The notes below the pieces were generated by a model. That model did not search any database. It had not been told where the DNA came from and was given only the letters and a program-made list of their open reading frames with translations. This document shows, in pieces, positions 62,891-64,000 of a DNA stretch of 64,000 nt. Source of the DNA: CAYWCV01 sp964629885 (GTDB lineage Bacteria; Bacteroidota; Rhodothermia; Balneolales; CAYWCV01). The stretch covers positions 1 to 64,000 of the forward strand of contig CAZVRJ010000003.1 in NCBI GenBank assembly GCA_964629885.1. Direction: 5' to 3'. Positions within the stretch are counted from its first letter, which is position 1. Every line of letters starts with the position of its first letter. The translations under genes were made by a program, and so were the position numbers.

Positions 62891-62921
62891 GGGCGGCCCT
62901 TAACGGGGTCGCCCTTTTTTT
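62891..62921 (+). terminator. Rho-independent terminator of the Arg/Asp-repeat gene
   Basis: GGGCGGCCC (62891-62899), a 6-base loop and GGGTCGCCC (62906-62914) make a 9-bp GC-rich stem with one G-T pair, followed by seven Ts. It sits three bases before the stop of the convergent AsmA gene. Confidence 0.9.
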
Positions 62922-62923
62922 GT

Positions 62924-64000
62924 CTAGTTATTTCTGCGAAACAAGTTCTGCAAACGCTGCCGTGCCTCATCTTCCAAGGAATTCACTTGCCGTTTAACGT
63001 AGTCGTCGACGAGGAGTTTAACAGCATCTTGATTGAGAGCTACTTGTGGGTTCGTATAGGTGCCACTAATGATAAGCGGCAAGACGATCGAGCTGTCGGG
63101 ACGCACCAATGCCTCTATGGCCTCGCGTGGCAAGATGCTAGTTAGCGTACTGGTGTATCTCCTTGGGAGGTAAATACGTGTCTGATATGTTATCTCCTGG
63201 GTTGTCAGGTTCTCCGTTCCATCTAGCTCAAAAGTGAACTCCCGGGCTGTAATTCGCATCTCTTGTAAATTCAGGAGCGATTGACCGATAACATAATTCG
63301 TGGTCCACGCATTTAAGCCTATATCCTTTAACTCAGGTATCTTCAAAAAGTCGGCGATTTTGTTCTGGACGGGGTGATTTCGGAATCGGACCTCCGTCAT
63401 GCCTATGCTTCCCACCGCCTGCGTTGTTGCCGTCTCTGGATTAAGGTAGGAGTCGAGTGCCGTCTTGTAGCTCGTGTCGAAATTGATTCCCCCACTTAAA
63501 AATTCGTGGATGCGTGTGTTCTTGCCAAACACTGGGAAGTCTTTAAAGAATGTCTCTATGCGAATGTCTTGAAGCTGACCCGCAAAATCGAGCAAGGATG
63601 CACGTGGATTCAGAACGTCGAATGTAAACGCGCCGCGAATACTGCCTCCAAAGAGATTGAATGAGCCATTCCTCATAATTATTCGCTTAGGCGTCGACTC
63701 AATGGTGGTTTTAAGGTTTGTGACAGGGCTCGCAAATACGACCATCGAGTCGATGTCTGCCGTTAATTTCGAATTGACATTCGGCAACACCAAGATGATC
63801 TCATCTTCGCTGCCCGACATCGGATAGATCTCGTCAAGGTTAAGAAAATGGCTCTTGAAGTTACCGACCAGCTCAGCCGGCGTGGTGTTCGGCTTGTCGC
63901 TAAATAATGCCATATATCGGATCATGGATCCGTTAATGTCAACATCCGACGACCCTATGTTAAAATTCAGCTGCTCAACATTCGCCCGCTGTTCGGTAAA
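62924..64000 (-). CDS. AsmA-family protein, N-terminus beyond the window
   Basis: The frame is open from the window edge (64000) down to the stop at 62924, 359 codons with no start visible: upstream of an internal ATG at 63925 the in-frame residues TEQRANVEQLNFNIGSSDVD continue the family pattern. The segment matches the C-terminal AsmA region: LFGGSIRGAFTFDVLNPRAS, a helical stretch FPVFGKNTRIHEFLSGGINF, and the final TSILPREAIEALVRPDSSIVLPLIISGTY-type beta part. The tail is LVDDYVKRQVNSLEDEARQ. The family is linked to outer membrane lipid homeostasis and is related to TamB at the other end of the window. Its length and membrane anchor are unseen. Confidence 0.8.
   Translation of the reverse strand, partial: FTEQRANVEQLNFNIGSSDVDINGSMIRYMALFSDKPNTTPAELVGNFKSHFLNLDEIYPMSGSEDEIILVLPNVNSKLTADIDSMVVFASPVTNLKTTIESTPKRIIMRNGSFNLFGGSIRGAFTFDVLNPRASLLDFAGQLQDIRIETFFKDFPVFGKNTRIHEFLSGGINFDTSYKTALDSYLNPETATTQAVGSIGMTEVRFRNHPVQNKIADFLKIPELKDIGLNAWTTNYVIGQSLLNLQEMRITAREFTFELDGTENLTTQEITYQTRIYLPRRYTSTLTSILPREAIEALVRPDSSIVLPLIISGTYTNPQVALNQDAVKLLVDDYVKRQVNSLEDEARQRLQNLFRRNN

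Overview
The window reads as chromosomal DNA of a Gram-negative member of the Bacteroidota in the broad sense. One exported protein ends in a type IX secretion (Por) tail of the NYPNPFNP type. The best promoter I can find has the Bacteroidota form, TTG-N20-TATATTTG. Start codons lack Shine-Dalgarno sequences, and a TamA/TamB-like pair, an LpxH-like enzyme and AsmA proteins point to an outer membrane. The NYPNPFNP style and gene content resemble the Balneolales/Rhodothermia or Ignavibacteria/Kapabacteria side of the group, but that placement is an inference. An NhaC-type antiporter would suit a saline habitat. Ten Ns at 26633-26642 show that this is a scaffolded draft assembly.

Layout. 1-9578 (minus): one tightly packed run of a VanX-like dipeptidase, a Mn/Zn-type ABC importer (binding lipoprotein, ATPase, permease fused to a DtxR/MntR-type regulator, second permease), then a TamA-like barrel and TamB (cut by the window start). 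9697-11516 (plus): LpxH-like phosphatase and an MJ1255-type glycosyltransferase. 11513-16190 (minus): CoA-transferase, NhaC antiporter and gltX. 16267-16911: WbqC-like protein. 16980-27642 (minus): exported M14 peptidase, small TM/coiled-coil protein, dapA and an AddA/AddB helicase-nuclease pair. 27718-29475: PolX DNA polymerase, divergent from addBA. 29491-36766: type IX-secreted propeller protein, large zinc metalloprotease, Spy/CpxP-like protein and a 7TM SpoIIE-type phosphatase. 36888-44637: alpha-2-macroglobulin lipoprotein coupled to PBP1C. 44638-44995 is the only long gene-free stretch. 44996-55659: many exported or amino-acid-related enzymes (S9 peptidase, FAD amine/amino acid oxidase, cytidine deaminase, six-hairpin glycosidase-like protein, Tat-exported aminotransferase, M28 peptidase, NTF2-like protein, M20 amidohydrolase). 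55682-64000: PAS histidine kinase, beta-helix DUF4097-type protein, mnmD, UPF1-like helicase, an Arg/Asp-repeat protein and an AsmA protein cut by the window end.

Together the genes suggest an aerobic or facultative heterotroph living largely on protein and peptides: at least six peptidases or amidohydrolases, an amino-acid oxidase and a CoA-transferase. Cell-envelope assembly and defence modules and DNA repair make up most of the rest. I see no tRNA, rRNA, CRISPR array, insertion sequence, prophage or integration site. The most unusual signals are the permease-regulator fusion, several near-perfect dyads in divergent or leader regions (one contains the NhaC start codon, one sits exactly midway between addBA and polX, one fills a promoter spacer), and a strong terminator with no gene on its strand downstream of pbpC. 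I did not find a clear new multi-gene system.
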